Positions 52,503 to 60,224 of a stretch of DNA of 64,000 nt are shown here, piece by piece. This stretch comes from Intestinimonas timonensis (GTDB lineage Bacteria > Bacillota > Clostridia > Oscillospirales > Oscillospiraceae): the NCBI RefSeq assembly GCF_900626145.1, contig NZ_LR130816.1, positions 182,676-246,675 of the forward strand, given 5' to 3'. The notes under the pieces are model-generated. The model ran no database searches. It was given only the letters and a program-made list of their open reading frames with translations, and was not told the DNA's origin. Each line of letters begins with the position of its first letter. Position 1 is the stretch's first letter. The position numbers were made by a program, and so were the translations under genes.

Positions 52503-53258
52503 TCAGCCAAACCTCCCGGTGATGTAGTCTTCGGTGCGCTGGTCCTTGGGTACGGAGAACATCTGCTCGGTGTCGCCGTACTCGATGAGCTCACCCATCA
52601 GGAAGAAGGCACACTCATCCGAGATACGGGTGGCCTGCTGCATGTTGTGGGTGACGATGACAATGGTGTAGTCGTTCTTCAGATCGGCAATGAGGTCCTC
52701 GATCTTGGAGGTGGAAATGGGGTCCAGGGCGGAGGTGGCCTCGTCCATGAGGAGGACGTCGGGCTCCACGGCCAGGGCCCGGGCGATGCAGATGCGCTGC
52801 TGCTGGCCGCCGGAGAGGCCCAGGGCCGACTTCTTGAGCCGGTCCTTCACCTCGTCCCAGATGGCGGCGCCCCGGAGGGACTTTTCCACGATCTCGTCCA
52901 GCTTGGCCTTGCTGCGGATGCCGTGGGTGCGGGGACCGTAGGCGATGTTGTCGTAGATGGACATGGGGAAGGGGTTGGGCTTCTGAAAGACCATGCCGAT
53001 CTGCTTGCGCAGCCAGGTCACGTCCACGTCGGAGGAGTAGATTTCCCGGCCGCGGTAGCGGACGCTGCCCTGGATGGTGACCCCGGGGACCAGGTCGTTC
53101 ATGCGGTCCAGGGTCTTGAGGAAGGTGGATTTGCCGCAGCCCGAAGGGCCGATGAGGGCGGTCACCCGCCGCTCGGGGATCTCGATGTTCACATGCTTGA
53201 GGGCCTGGGTCTGGCCATAGAAGAGGTCCAGGTCCTTGGCGGTCAGGATGGGTTCCAT
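52503..53258 (-). CDS. pstB: Phosphate ABC transporter ATPase PstB
   Basis: 251 residues: Walker [17 protein letters not shown]-loop [16 protein letters not shown], signature [15 protein letters not shown], Walker [13 protein letters not shown]. The KPNPFP and TWLRKQIGM blocks are specific for PstB. Confidence 0.97.
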   Translation of the reverse strand: MEPILTAKDLDLFYGQTQALKHVNIEIPERRVTALIGPSGCGKSTFLKTLDRMNDLVPGVTIQGSVRYRGREIYSSDVDVTWLRKQIGMVFQKPNPFPMSIYDNIAYGPRTHGIRSKAKLDEIVEKSLRGAAIWDEVKDRLKKSALGLSGGQQQRICIARALAVEPDVLLMDEATSALDPISTSKIEDLIADLKNDYTIVIVTHNMQQATRISDECAFFLMGELIEYGDTEQMFSVPKDQRTEDYITGRFG

Positions 53259-53268
53259 ATCGTTTCTC

Positions 53269-54144
53269 CTATCCCCGCTCCTTCTTGAGCTTCCGGCCCA
53301 AGAGGTTGGCGGTCAGGTTGATGATGAGGGTGAGGATCATGAGGATGGCGGCGATGGCAAAGGCCACGTCGAACTCGGCCCGCTCCTTGGCGTAGACATA
53401 GAGGGCCACGGTGAGGCTGGCGCCGGAGGAGTGGAGGAAGTTGTCCATGGAGGAGAAGAAATTGTTGAGGCTCATGCCCATGCCGGCGGTGAAGAGGAGG
53501 GCGGCCGACTCGCCCACAATGCGGCCGATGGAGAGGATGCACCCGGTGACGATGCCGTCGATGGAGGAGGGCAGCACCACGGTGCGGATCATGTGCCACT
53601 TGCCGGCGCCCAGGCCCAGGGCGCCCTCCCGGTAGGACTGGGGCACCGTCTTGAGGGCCTCCTGGGTGGTGCGGACGATGGTGGGCAGGGTCATGATGAC
53701 CAGGGTGAGGGAGCCCGCCAGTAGCGAGGCCTTCAGGCCCAGGAACTGACAGAAGAAGAGCATGCCCACCAGGCCGAAGATGATGGAGGGGATGCCGGTG
53801 AGGGTCTCGGTGGCAAACTCGATGGCGGCCACCAGCCGGCGGTTGCGGGCGTACTCGGTGAGGTAGACGGCGGCGCCCACGCCCAGGGGCAGGATGAAGA
53901 TCAGGGTCACCACCACGATATACACCGTGTTGAGGATGTTGGGCAGGATGCCGATGGTGTCCTTGATATAGCTGGGCTCACTGGTGAGGAAGGACCAGGT
54001 GATATGGGGCAGGCCCTTGACGAAGATATAGCCGATGACGAAGAGCAGCAGGGCACAGGTGAGCACCGCGCAGAAGTAGAGCAGGAAGCGCAGCACCAGA
54101 TCATAGAGCTTTCTCCTGCCGGAAAGCGGCTTCATTTCAGTCAC
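53269..54144 (-). CDS. pstA: Phosphate ABC transporter permease PstA
   Basis: 291 residues, six helices, with the coupling loop [25 protein letters not shown]. Six bases after pstC. Confidence 0.95.
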   Translation of the reverse strand: MTEMKPLSGRRKLYDLVLRFLLYFCAVLTCALLLFVIGYIFVKGLPHITWSFLTSEPSYIKDTIGILPNILNTVYIVVVTLIFILPLGVGAAVYLTEYARNRRLVAAIEFATETLTGIPSIIFGLVGMLFFCQFLGLKASLLAGSLTLVIMTLPTIVRTTQEALKTVPQSYREGALGLGAGKWHMIRTVVLPSSIDGIVTGCILSIGRIVGESAALLFTAGMGMSLNNFFSSMDNFLHSSGASLTVALYVYAKERAEFDVAFAIAAILMILTLIINLTANLLGRKLKKERG

Positions 54145-54150
54145 AGAATA

Positions 54151-55017
54151 TCACCCCTTCTTCCGTTTGAGCAGAGAGTTGAGGACCACGTTGATGAGCA
54201 TGATGAAGAGGAAGAGCACCAGGGCGATGGAGAAGAGGGCCTGGCGCTGGAGGCCGGAGGCGTAGCTCATCTCGCTGGCCACGGCGGTGGTGAGGAAACG
54301 GACGGAGGAGAAGAGCGTGGGCATGTTGGCCACGTTGCCGGCCACCATGATGACGGCCATGGCCTCGCCGATGGCCCGGCCAATGCCCAGCACGATGGAG
54401 GCGGCGATGCCGCTGGAGGCCGCCGGGACGCTGACCCGGAAGATGGTCTCGATGTGGGTGGCGCCCAGGGCCAGGGAGGCCTCCTCATACTCCTTGGGCA
54501 CCGCCTTGAGGGCGGTCTCAGAGACGGAGATGATGGAGGGCAGGATCATGATGGCCAGGACGATGATGGCGCAGAAGAGGCTGGCGCCATCGGGCAGGTT
54601 GAAGAGCTCACGGACGGCGGGCACCAGCACCATCATGCCGATGAGGCCGTAGACCACAGAGGGGATGCCGGCCAACAGATCCACCGCGGTGCGGACGGCA
54701 GTGGCCAGCTTCTGGGGTGCCACCTTGGCCAGAAAGACCGCCGTCATAAAGCCCACCGGCACGCCCAGTATGATGGCACCGGCGGTACCATAGATGGAGG
54801 TGAGAATGAAGGGCAGGATGCCAAAAGAAGGCTCTGATGCCGTGGAGGCCCACTCAGTTCCAAACAGGAAGTCCACCAGTCCGATTTCCTTGATGGCGGG
54901 CAGGCCTGAAATGATGAGGTAGATACTGATAAAGAGGACGAACACGATGGCAATGAAGCCGCAGATGAAAAACACCGCGTTCATAAAGGTCTCCATGGGT
55001 CGGAGCTTTTGTTTCAT
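54151..55017 (-). CDS. pstC: Phosphate ABC transporter permease PstC
   Basis: 288 residues, six helices, coupling loop ETALKAVPKEYEEASLALGATHIETI. The 96-base gap from pstS contains a GC-rich hairpin (55059-55085). Confidence 0.95.
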   Translation of the reverse strand: MKQKLRPMETFMNAVFFICGFIAIVFVLFISIYLIISGLPAIKEIGLVDFLFGTEWASTASEPSFGILPFILTSIYGTAGAIILGVPVGFMTAVFLAKVAPQKLATAVRTAVDLLAGIPSVVYGLIGMMVLVPAVRELFNLPDGASLFCAIIVLAIMILPSIISVSETALKAVPKEYEEASLALGATHIETIFRVSVPAASSGIAASIVLGIGRAIGEAMAVIMVAGNVANMPTLFSSVRFLTTAVASEMSYASGLQRQALFSIALVLFLFIMLINVVLNSLLKRKKG

Positions 55018-55058
55018 GTCTATGACCGGCCTTTCGTAAATTAGGGCTTATCAAACCG

Positions 55059-55085
55059 AGTGCCCCCTCGGCTCCGAGGGGGCAC
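55059..55085 (-). promoter_or_regulatory. Hairpin between pstS and pstC
   Basis: AGTGCCCCCTCG-GCT-CGAGGGGGCACT type perfect stem of 12 bp without a following T run. Likely an mRNA-stabilising or attenuating element that raises pstS levels over the rest of the operon. Confidence 0.65.
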
Positions 55086-55113
55086 TGGCGGCTCGTTGTG
55101 AGAGAGGTTCCGC

Positions 55114-55983
55114 TTAGGCCACAGGCACGGCGCCGGCGCCGGCGATCAGGTCGGAAGCCTCAGTGGAGGTGGCCCAGTCAACGAAGGCCTGGGCGGCATC
55201 GGAGAGCTCGGTGCTGTCGCTGAGGATGAAGTTGAAGTTACGCTGGATGGCGTAGGTGCCGTCCAGGACGGTCTCCTCGGAGGGAGCCACACCGCCCACG
55301 GTGAGGGCCTTCACGGTGTCGTCCACGGCGGACAGGGAGGCGTAGCCGATGGCGTTGGGGTTGGAGGCCACGTTGGCGATGACCTCACCGGTGGAGGTCA
55401 GCTCGTTCTGGTAGACGCAGGCGTCCCCGGTGCCGGTGATGGACTCGAAGCCGTCACGGGTGCCGGAGCCGGCCTCACGGCCGATGGGCACGATCTGGCC
55501 GTCGTTGCCACCCAGGTCGGACCAGTTGGTGATCTCGCCGGTGAAGATCTGGGCGATCTGCTCGATGCTCAGGTCGGCCACGGGGTTCTCAGGGTTGACG
55601 ATGATGGCGATGCCGTCCTTGGCCACGGTGATCTGCTTCACGCCGGTCTCGTCGTCCTTCAGGTCACGGCTGGCCAGACCGATGTCGGCGGTGCCGTCCT
55701 GGGCGGAGGTGATGCCGGCGCCGGAGCCGGAGCCGGTGTACTGGACCTGCACGTCGGGCTGGACCTCCTTGAAGGCCTCGATCAGGGAGCCCATGATGCT
55801 CTCCATGGAGGTGGAACCGTTGGTCACCACGGTGCCGGAGAGCTTGGTCTCCTCAGCGGTCTGAGACTCGGTGGCGGGGGTGGTGGTCTCGGGGTCGGGG
55901 GTGCTGGAGGAACCGCCGGAGCAGCCGGCAAACAGGCTCACGCAGAGGGCCGCGGAGAGCAGCATAGCAAGTGTCTTCTTCAT
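55114..55983 (-). CDS. pstS: Phosphate-binding lipoprotein PstS
   Basis: 289 residues. Signal peptide with lipobox FAGC, a Ser/Thr-rich linker, then the phosphate-binding fold: NGSTSMESIMGSL, YTGSGSGAGITSAQDGTADIGLASR (in part) and REAGSGTRDGFES. ATG at 55983 preferred because it begins the signal peptide MKKTLAMLL; a TTG six codons earlier is possible. First gene of the operon. Confidence 0.94.
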   Translation of the reverse strand: MKKTLAMLLSAALCVSLFAGCSGGSSSTPDPETTTPATESQTAEETKLSGTVVTNGSTSMESIMGSLIEAFKEVQPDVQVQYTGSGSGAGITSAQDGTADIGLASRDLKDDETGVKQITVAKDGIAIIVNPENPVADLSIEQIAQIFTGEITNWSDLGGNDGQIVPIGREAGSGTRDGFESITGTGDACVYQNELTSTGEVIANVASNPNAIGYASLSAVDDTVKALTVGGVAPSEETVLDGTYAIQRNFNFILSDSTELSDAAQAFVDWATSTEASDLIAGAGAVPVA

Positions 55984-56051
55984 GATGATCTCATTCTCCA
56001 ATCCATTTGGTATTCAGGGTTGATTTCTTAGTTTCCCTTGGAACGGCTATC

Positions 56052-56134
56052 AGTATACCGGCCTTTTGTAAAGTCCTCCTCCCCGGATGTGTAAAGTCTT
56101 TGTAAGCCCGTTTTCTGCCCCGTTTTTTTGTAAA
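56052..56134 (-). promoter_or_regulatory. pst promoter region with Pho boxes
   Basis: Minus strand TATACT (56057-56052) preceded by TTTACA at 56072-56067, TTTACA at 56095-56090 and CTTACA at 56106-56101 (11 bases apart), and another TTTACA at 56134-56129. The 11-base phase is that of Firmicute PhoP boxes. The remaining 56135-56262 is AT-rich with two more TTTACA-like sites on the other strand and no gene. Confidence 0.7.
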
Positions 56135-56267
56135 ATCCTTGCGCCGCTCCCGATTTTACAATTCTCCTTTCGTCTATTTTGCCCCATTTTTCTCCCGCCT
56201 ATTGGTCACGGGACGGTTTATTGTTCCTTTTTTCCACTTTACATTTCTCCCACAGCCGCAAAAAGCA

Positions 56268-56305
56268 GTGTGCGCCGGACCCCTCTTGCCGGGTCCGGCG
56301 CACAC
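56268..56305 (-). terminator. Terminator after the HAD phosphatase gene
   Basis: Perfect 15-bp stem GTGTGCGCCGGACCC / GGGTCCGGCGCACAC, 8-base loop, then TGCTTTTTG on the minus strand. Confidence 0.85.
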
Positions 56306-56343
56306 AGACTTTACATTCGGTTTTGTATGGTTCCCGCCCGACT

Positions 56344-56994
56344 TTACAGACCCAGGAAGGCCCGCAGATCGTTGAGATCGGGGGCGATGTGGACGTGGGG
56401 CAGGTCCTGAAAGTCCTCCGCCGGGGTGGTGCCGTTGAGGACGGCACAGAAGTCGGTCCCCGCCGCCGCCGCGGTCTTGGCGTCGATGACAGTGTCACCA
56501 CAGTAGAGGACATCCCCGGGCGCCACGCCCAGCTTCCTCAAAACGGTGTTGAGTCCCTCCGGGTCGGGCTTGTTCCGGCTGACCAGGTCGCCCCCCACAA
56601 TGAAGGCGAACTTCTCCGCCAGGCCGTGGCCGGCGAAGATATCCCGCAGCGTGCCGGTGTGCTTGGTGCTCACCACGGCGGTGGGGACGCCCGCCTTTTC
56701 CAGCGCCAGCAGCAGCTCCTTGGCGCCGTCGCACAGGGGGGTGCCCGCCGCCTGCATGGGCCGGGCCACCTTGGAGAACTCCGCCCGGAAGGTGGTCCTT
56801 CCCTCCTGGCTGTCATCCCCGGTGAGGAGGGTGTAGGCGTCCTCCAGCACCATGCCCACGGTGTGCCGGACGGTCTCCCGGTCGGGGACCGGGTGCCCCA
56901 TGGCGGTCATGCCTGCCTGAAAGCCGGCATAGATGGCGTCAGTGGCGTCTCCCAGGGTATAGTCAAAGTCAAAGATCACTGCCTTGTAATCCAT
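56344..56994 (-). CDS. HAD-family phosphatase (phosphoglycolate phosphatase-like)
   Basis: 216 residues with the four HAD motifs: FDFDYTLGD (nucleophile Asp), VVSTKHTGTL, Lys in SRNKPDPEG, and YCGDTVIDAKTAAAAG. A helical cap lies between motifs I and II. Close to Gph/PpaX-type enzymes; exact substrate not readable. 34 bases downstream of rpoN. Confidence 0.88.
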   Translation of the reverse strand: MDYKAVIFDFDYTLGDATDAIYAGFQAGMTAMGHPVPDRETVRHTVGMVLEDAYTLLTGDDSQEGRTTFRAEFSKVARPMQAAGTPLCDGAKELLLALEKAGVPTAVVSTKHTGTLRDIFAGHGLAEKFAFIVGGDLVSRNKPDPEGLNTVLRKLGVAPGDVLYCGDTVIDAKTAAAAGTDFCAVLNGTTPAEDFQDLPHVHIAPDLNDLRAFLGL

Positions 56995-57028
56995 GTATCA
57001 AAACGCTCCTTGTGTATATGTTCTCCCG

Positions 57029-58393
57029 TCACTCGTACTGCTTCCGGCCGGTGGTGCTGGGGATGCCCAGCTCGTCCCGGTACTTGGCCACGGTGCGGCG
57101 GGAGAGCTCGCAGCCCTCCCGGCTCATGAGCTCGCAGAGCTTCTGGTCGGAGAGGGGCTTTTTCTTGTCCTCCCCGGCGATGAGTTTTTTGAGGAGGGCC
57201 TTGGCGGCGTCGGGCGAGGAGGCGTCGGCGCTCCCCCCCAGGCTCCGGGAGAAAAAGTAGCTCAACGGGTAGACCCCGCTGGCGCACTGGATGTACTTGT
57301 CCTTCACCGTCCGGGAGACAGTGGACTCGTGGACCCCCACCCGCTGGGCAATGTCGGCCAGGGACATGGGCTTGAGGTGGCCGGGCCCGTGGCGGAAGAA
57401 GTCCTCCTGGAGTTCCAGGATGTGCTCGGCGCACTGGAGAAGGGTGGACCGGCGCTGCTCGATGGAGCGCACCACCCACTTTGCCTGCCGTACCTTCCCC
57501 ATCAGGTAGTCCTTCACCTCGCTGTCCTCGCTGTCCTTGAGCATGCGGCAGTAGTAGCTGCTCACGTTCAGGGACGGGAAGAAATAGTCGTTGGTGAGGA
57601 TCTCGAAGTGGTCGGGGAAATTGACCACGAAAATGTCCGGGTTGATATAGGTGAGGTTCTCCCGGGCGGCAAAGCCGCTGCCGGGCCGGGGATTGAGGCT
57701 CCGGATGACCTCACAGGCGGCGTGGACCTCCTCCTGGGTCACGCCCAAGGCCTTGGCGATGAGGCCGTACCGGTTTTTGCTCAGGGCCTCCAGGTGGTCC
57801 TTGGCGATCTGGATGGCCAGCGCGCTGTCCTCGTGCCGCCGCTGGAGCTGAAGCACCAGGCATTCGGAGAGGTTCCGGGCGCCCACGCCGGCGGGCTCCA
57901 GGCTCTGGACCACCGCCAGGGCCTTTTCCACCACCTCCATGGGCTGCTCCATCTGCGTGGCCAGATCCTCCAAAGGCTCGTCCAGCCAGCCGTTCTGATT
58001 GAGGGACTCCACCAGGAAGCGCCCTGCCGCGAGCACTTCCGGGGGGAGCTCCATGACCTGGAGCTGGGAGAGCACATATAAATAAAGGTTTTCCTCCGTC
58101 TCGTCGGCGTTGCCGTAGTTGGAGATGGGGTCCTTCCCATCATCCTCCGAGTCCTGCTGATGATAGACCCGGTTCTGCGTGTCGGTGGACTCCAGCCACT
58201 CCAGCTTCCGCTGGAGCACCGAGGCCTCATCCTGACTGCCGTACTTCTCCTCCATCTCCAGCACCGGGTTTTCCTGGACCTGGTTTTCAATGTACTCCAG
58301 AAGTTCCTGGGAGCCCATCTGCAGAATCTCCATCGACTGCATCATCTGTGGTGACAGCGTCTGGGTCTGCTTCATTGACATATTCAGTTCCAC
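57029..58393 (-). CDS. rpoN: RNA polymerase sigma-54 factor RpoN
   Basis: 454 residues. N-terminal Gln/Leu-rich activator region (KQTQTLSPQMMQSMEILQM), acidic linker, core-binding domain, HTH (MSLADIAQRVGVHESTVSR) and the C-terminal RpoN box SRRTVAKYRDELGIPS, usually ARRTVAKYR. GTG start at 58393 with AGGGGG 7 bases upstream gives the normal N-terminus; the ATG at 58378 is an alternative. The only sigma-54 activator in this window is at 5.3 kb. Confidence 0.95.
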   Translation of the reverse strand: MELNMSMKQTQTLSPQMMQSMEILQMGSQELLEYIENQVQENPVLEMEEKYGSQDEASVLQRKLEWLESTDTQNRVYHQQDSEDDGKDPISNYGNADETEENLYLYVLSQLQVMELPPEVLAAGRFLVESLNQNGWLDEPLEDLATQMEQPMEVVEKALAVVQSLEPAGVGARNLSECLVLQLQRRHEDSALAIQIAKDHLEALSKNRYGLIAKALGVTQEEVHAACEVIRSLNPRPGSGFAARENLTYINPDIFVVNFPDHFEILTNDYFFPSLNVSSYYCRMLKDSEDSEVKDYLMGKVRQAKWVVRSIEQRRSTLLQCAEHILELQEDFFRHGPGHLKPMSLADIAQRVGVHESTVSRTVKDKYIQCASGVYPLSYFFSRSLGGSADASSPDAAKALLKKLIAGEDKKKPLSDQKLCELMSREGCELSRRTVAKYRDELGIPSTTGRKQYE

Positions 58394-58546
58394 ACTTCCG
58401 CCCCCTATCGCATACCAACATACATACTTTATCAGTATAGCAAATTCGAGCGGAAAAGACAATCTCAGCCCTCGTAGAAAAGGGTAGAAATGCTGTTCCA
58501 TTTCCTGCTTATCCATGTGCCCGGAGACCGCTCCGGGCGCCAGTCC

Positions 58547-58900
58547 TTACCTTATGTGCTCCGATTTCGGGTACGCCTCAGGACCTGCCTCTTCCTCCAG
58601 CAGCCGGTCCGCGCCATAGCGCAGACACCGCCGGAGCCGGGCCTCCCCGCGCTTGATGGTGCGGGAGACCGTGGACTTATTCACCCCCATACGCTCGCCG
58701 ATCTGACGCATATTCAAACCCTGCCCGTAGTAGAGCAGCAGGAACTGCCGCTGGCGGTCGGTGACGTCCTGCCGCAGCGCCTTGGCCAGATTTTCCTTGA
58801 GCTTGTCCAGCTCCTGGGCGTTGTCGGCGGCCATCTCTCTGGTGTAGACCGCCATGTCGGCGGCGTAACTCAGGCCCCGTTTATAACGTGTATTTGCCAT
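58547..58900 (-). CDS. Sigma-70 region-4-like helix-turn-helix protein
   Basis: 117 residues. DVTDRQRQFLLLYYGQGLNMRQIGERMGVNKSTVSRTIKRGEARLRR (cited in parts: DVTDRQRQFLLLYY, MRQIGERMGVNKSTVSRTIK) is a sigma region 4 / RinA-ArpU-like HTH with no region 2. Such proteins are common late-gene regulators in phages and in small mobile cassettes. Start at MANTRYKR with AGGGGG upstream; it overlaps the preceding small gene by 20 bases. Confidence 0.8.
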   Translation of the reverse strand: MANTRYKRGLSYAADMAVYTREMAADNAQELDKLKENLAKALRQDVTDRQRQFLLLYYGQGLNMRQIGERMGVNKSTVSRTIKRGEARLRRCLRYGADRLLEEEAGPEAYPKSEHIR

Positions 58901-59111
58901 TGCGGCGATACCCCCTGTCATAGTAGCGTTCGCACAGGACGGCCAGGTCCCTGGCCTCCCGCCACATGACCGTGAGCATGCGGATTCTGCCCTCCATGGT
59001 GCTCCTCTGGTCAGGGTCCAGCTCCGGCAGCTGCGCCTGGAGTTCCCTCAGGCGCTGCTGTATGACCGCTGCCTGGGCCCGATATTCGACGGAAATTTCA
59101 ATCAGTGTCAT
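58881..59111 (-). CDS. Small helical protein, unknown
   Basis: 76 residues, predicted almost all helix (AAVIQQRLRELQAQLPEL, STMEGRIRMLTVMWREARDLA), probably coiled-coil. No family recognised. Overlaps both neighbours (14 and 20 bases), so the three small genes form one translationally coupled unit. Start at MTLIEISVEY with GAGAG upstream. Confidence 0.65.
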   Translation of the reverse strand: MTLIEISVEYRAQAAVIQQRLRELQAQLPELDPDQRSTMEGRIRMLTVMWREARDLAVLCERYYDRGYRRNGKYTL

Positions 59112-59298
59112 CGTTTGCTCTCTCGTCCTCCAACCCTTGTTGTTCCGCGGCGCAGGCCGGACACAGGCGGCCGCCGTTCTTCCAGAGAACGGGGTCATAC
59201 CGGTACAGCTCCCCGCCGCAGCGCCTGCAGTAGGCCGCCGGCCTGGCGCGCTGGACGTCCCGCAGGGGGTACGCCCGGGTCCTCCCTCTCCCTGTCAT
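59098..59298 (-). CDS. Small zinc-ribbon protein, unknown
   Basis: 66 residues with two CxxC knuckles, AYCRRCGGELY and GRLCPACAAEQ, spaced as in a zinc ribbon. Start at MTGRGRTRAYP with GAGGAGGAG upstream. First gene of a three-gene unit with the helical and sigma-like proteins. The long frame upstream is antisense to tRNAs and is not real. Confidence 0.68.
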   Translation of the reverse strand: MTGRGRTRAYPLRDVQRARPAAYCRRCGGELYRYDPVLWKNGGRLCPACAAEQQGLEDERANDDTD

Positions 59299-59402
59299 GC
59301 TCCTCCTCAAAAAAAGTTGCACGTTTTTTGCTTTTACCTGTTGACAATCCGCCTCCTTTCTGTTAGAATAAACGTCGCTGCGGACGAGCACACAACCCAT
59401 TT

Positions 59403-59478
59403 GCTGGTGTAGCTCAGCTGGTAGAGCAGCTGATTTGTAATCAGCAGGTCGGGGGTTCGAATCCGTCCACCAGCTCCA
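59403..59478 (+). tRNA. tRNA-Thr (TGT anticodon)
   Basis: Full cloverleaf: acceptor GCTGGTG/CACCAGC, D-loop AGCTCAGCTGGTAGAGC, anticodon loop TTTGTAA, T-loop GGTTCGAATCC, encoded CCA. Confidence 0.96.
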
Positions 59479-59489
59479 CAATTTCATAT

Positions 59490-59574
59490 GGAGGAGTTCC
59501 CGAGTGGCCAAAGGGGGCAGACTGTAAATCTGTTGTCGTCGACTTCGGTGGTTCGAATCCACCCTCCTCCACCA
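59490..59574 (+). tRNA. tRNA-Tyr (GTA anticodon)
   Basis: Class II tRNA with acceptor GGAGGAG/CTCCTCC, anticodon loop CTGTAAA, long variable arm, T-loop GGTTCGAATCC and encoded CCA. 11 bases after tRNA-Thr. Its last 21 bases recur at 59838-59858. Confidence 0.96.
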
Positions 59575-59758
59575 CGTGGTCGCAAAGTACGCTTTGCGAC
59601 CACGCTTTTTTATGCTTTGCATGAAAAAGCGCCATCCGCCCGCTTCCTTGCTCCTCCTCTCCAAACCGCAACCGCTACGCTGGGTTGCGGTTTGGTGGCC
59701 GCCCTGCGGGCGGCTTTCCATTTCCGGTGACCCCGTCAGGGGTTGCCGTTTTTCTTTT
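59554..59758. repeat. Direct repeat copy 1: tRNA-Tyr 3' end plus hairpin block
   Basis: About 205 bases, nearly identical to 59838-60043 (a handful of differences and one indel). Begins inside the T-arm of tRNA-Tyr and contains five consecutive stems: CGTGGTCGCAAAG/CTTTGCGACCACG, an AAAAAGC stem, CCAAACCGCAACC/GGTTGCGGTTTGG, GCCGCCC/GGGCGGC and a GACCCC/GGGGTT stem. Confidence 0.88.
59575..59611 (+). terminator. Terminator after the tRNA pair
   Basis: 13-bp stem CGTGGTCGCAAAG / CTTTGCGACCACG, 4-base loop, then CTTTTTT. Confidence 0.85.
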
Positions 59759-59837
59759 GCGAGGGTGGATTCGAAAGCCGGCTCTTGGCGGTGCGCCGGT
59801 GGCGCGCCGCAACCGGCGTGGCTTTTCCGCAGAAAAG

Positions 59838-60043
59838 CGAATCCACCCTCCTCCACCACGTGGTCGCAAAGTTCGCTTTGCGACCACGCTTTTTTATGCT
59901 TTGCATGAAAAAGCGTCATCCGCCCGCTTCCTTGCTCCTCCTCTCCAAACCGCAACCGCTTGCGCTGGGTTGCGGTTTGGTGGCCGCCCTGCGGGCGGCT
60001 TTCCATTTCCGGTGACCCCGTCAGGGGTTGCCGTTTTTCTTTT
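59838..60043. repeat. Direct repeat copy 2: tRNA-Tyr 3' fragment plus hairpin block
   Basis: Starts with CGAATCCACCCTCCTCCACC, the last part of tRNA-Tyr, without the rest of the tRNA. The 79-base spacer 59759-59837 contains GAGGGTGGATTCG, the reverse complement of this start, so the fragment can also form a long hairpin. The remaining 60044-60170 holds no gene that I can support. Confidence 0.88.
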
Positions 60044-60171
60044 ACAAACAACACTCACCTCTTTTTGTAGAACATATGTTCTATATCTTGCATGTATCAT
60101 AGCACCATTTTGATGCCAACGTCAATGCAACTTTCCGGTTTTTCCTCATTCTCTCCTTGGAAAAGTACACA

Positions 60172-60209
60172 AAAAAGGACCGCTGTTCTCTCGAACAGCG
60201 GTCCTTTTT
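60172..60209. terminator. Terminator after the RNase J gene
   Basis: AAAAAGGACCGCTGTTC / GAACAGCGGTCCTTTTT with a short loop; symmetrical tails. Confidence 0.88.
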
Positions 60210-60224
60210 CATTTCGATTCGTCC

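Noticed and set aside
59759-59837. A tRNA-like gene in the spacer between the repeats
   Set aside because: It contains GGGTGGATTCG and GC-rich stems but no anticodon or D-arm arrangement can be drawn on either strand.
59098-60054. Long minus-strand frame of 318 codons across the tRNAs and hairpin repeats
   Set aside because: It is antisense to both tRNAs and repeats itself because the DNA is duplicated (the FHAKHKKAWSQS-type peptide occurs twice). Only the last 66 codons, with their own ribosome binding site and zinc ribbon, look real.
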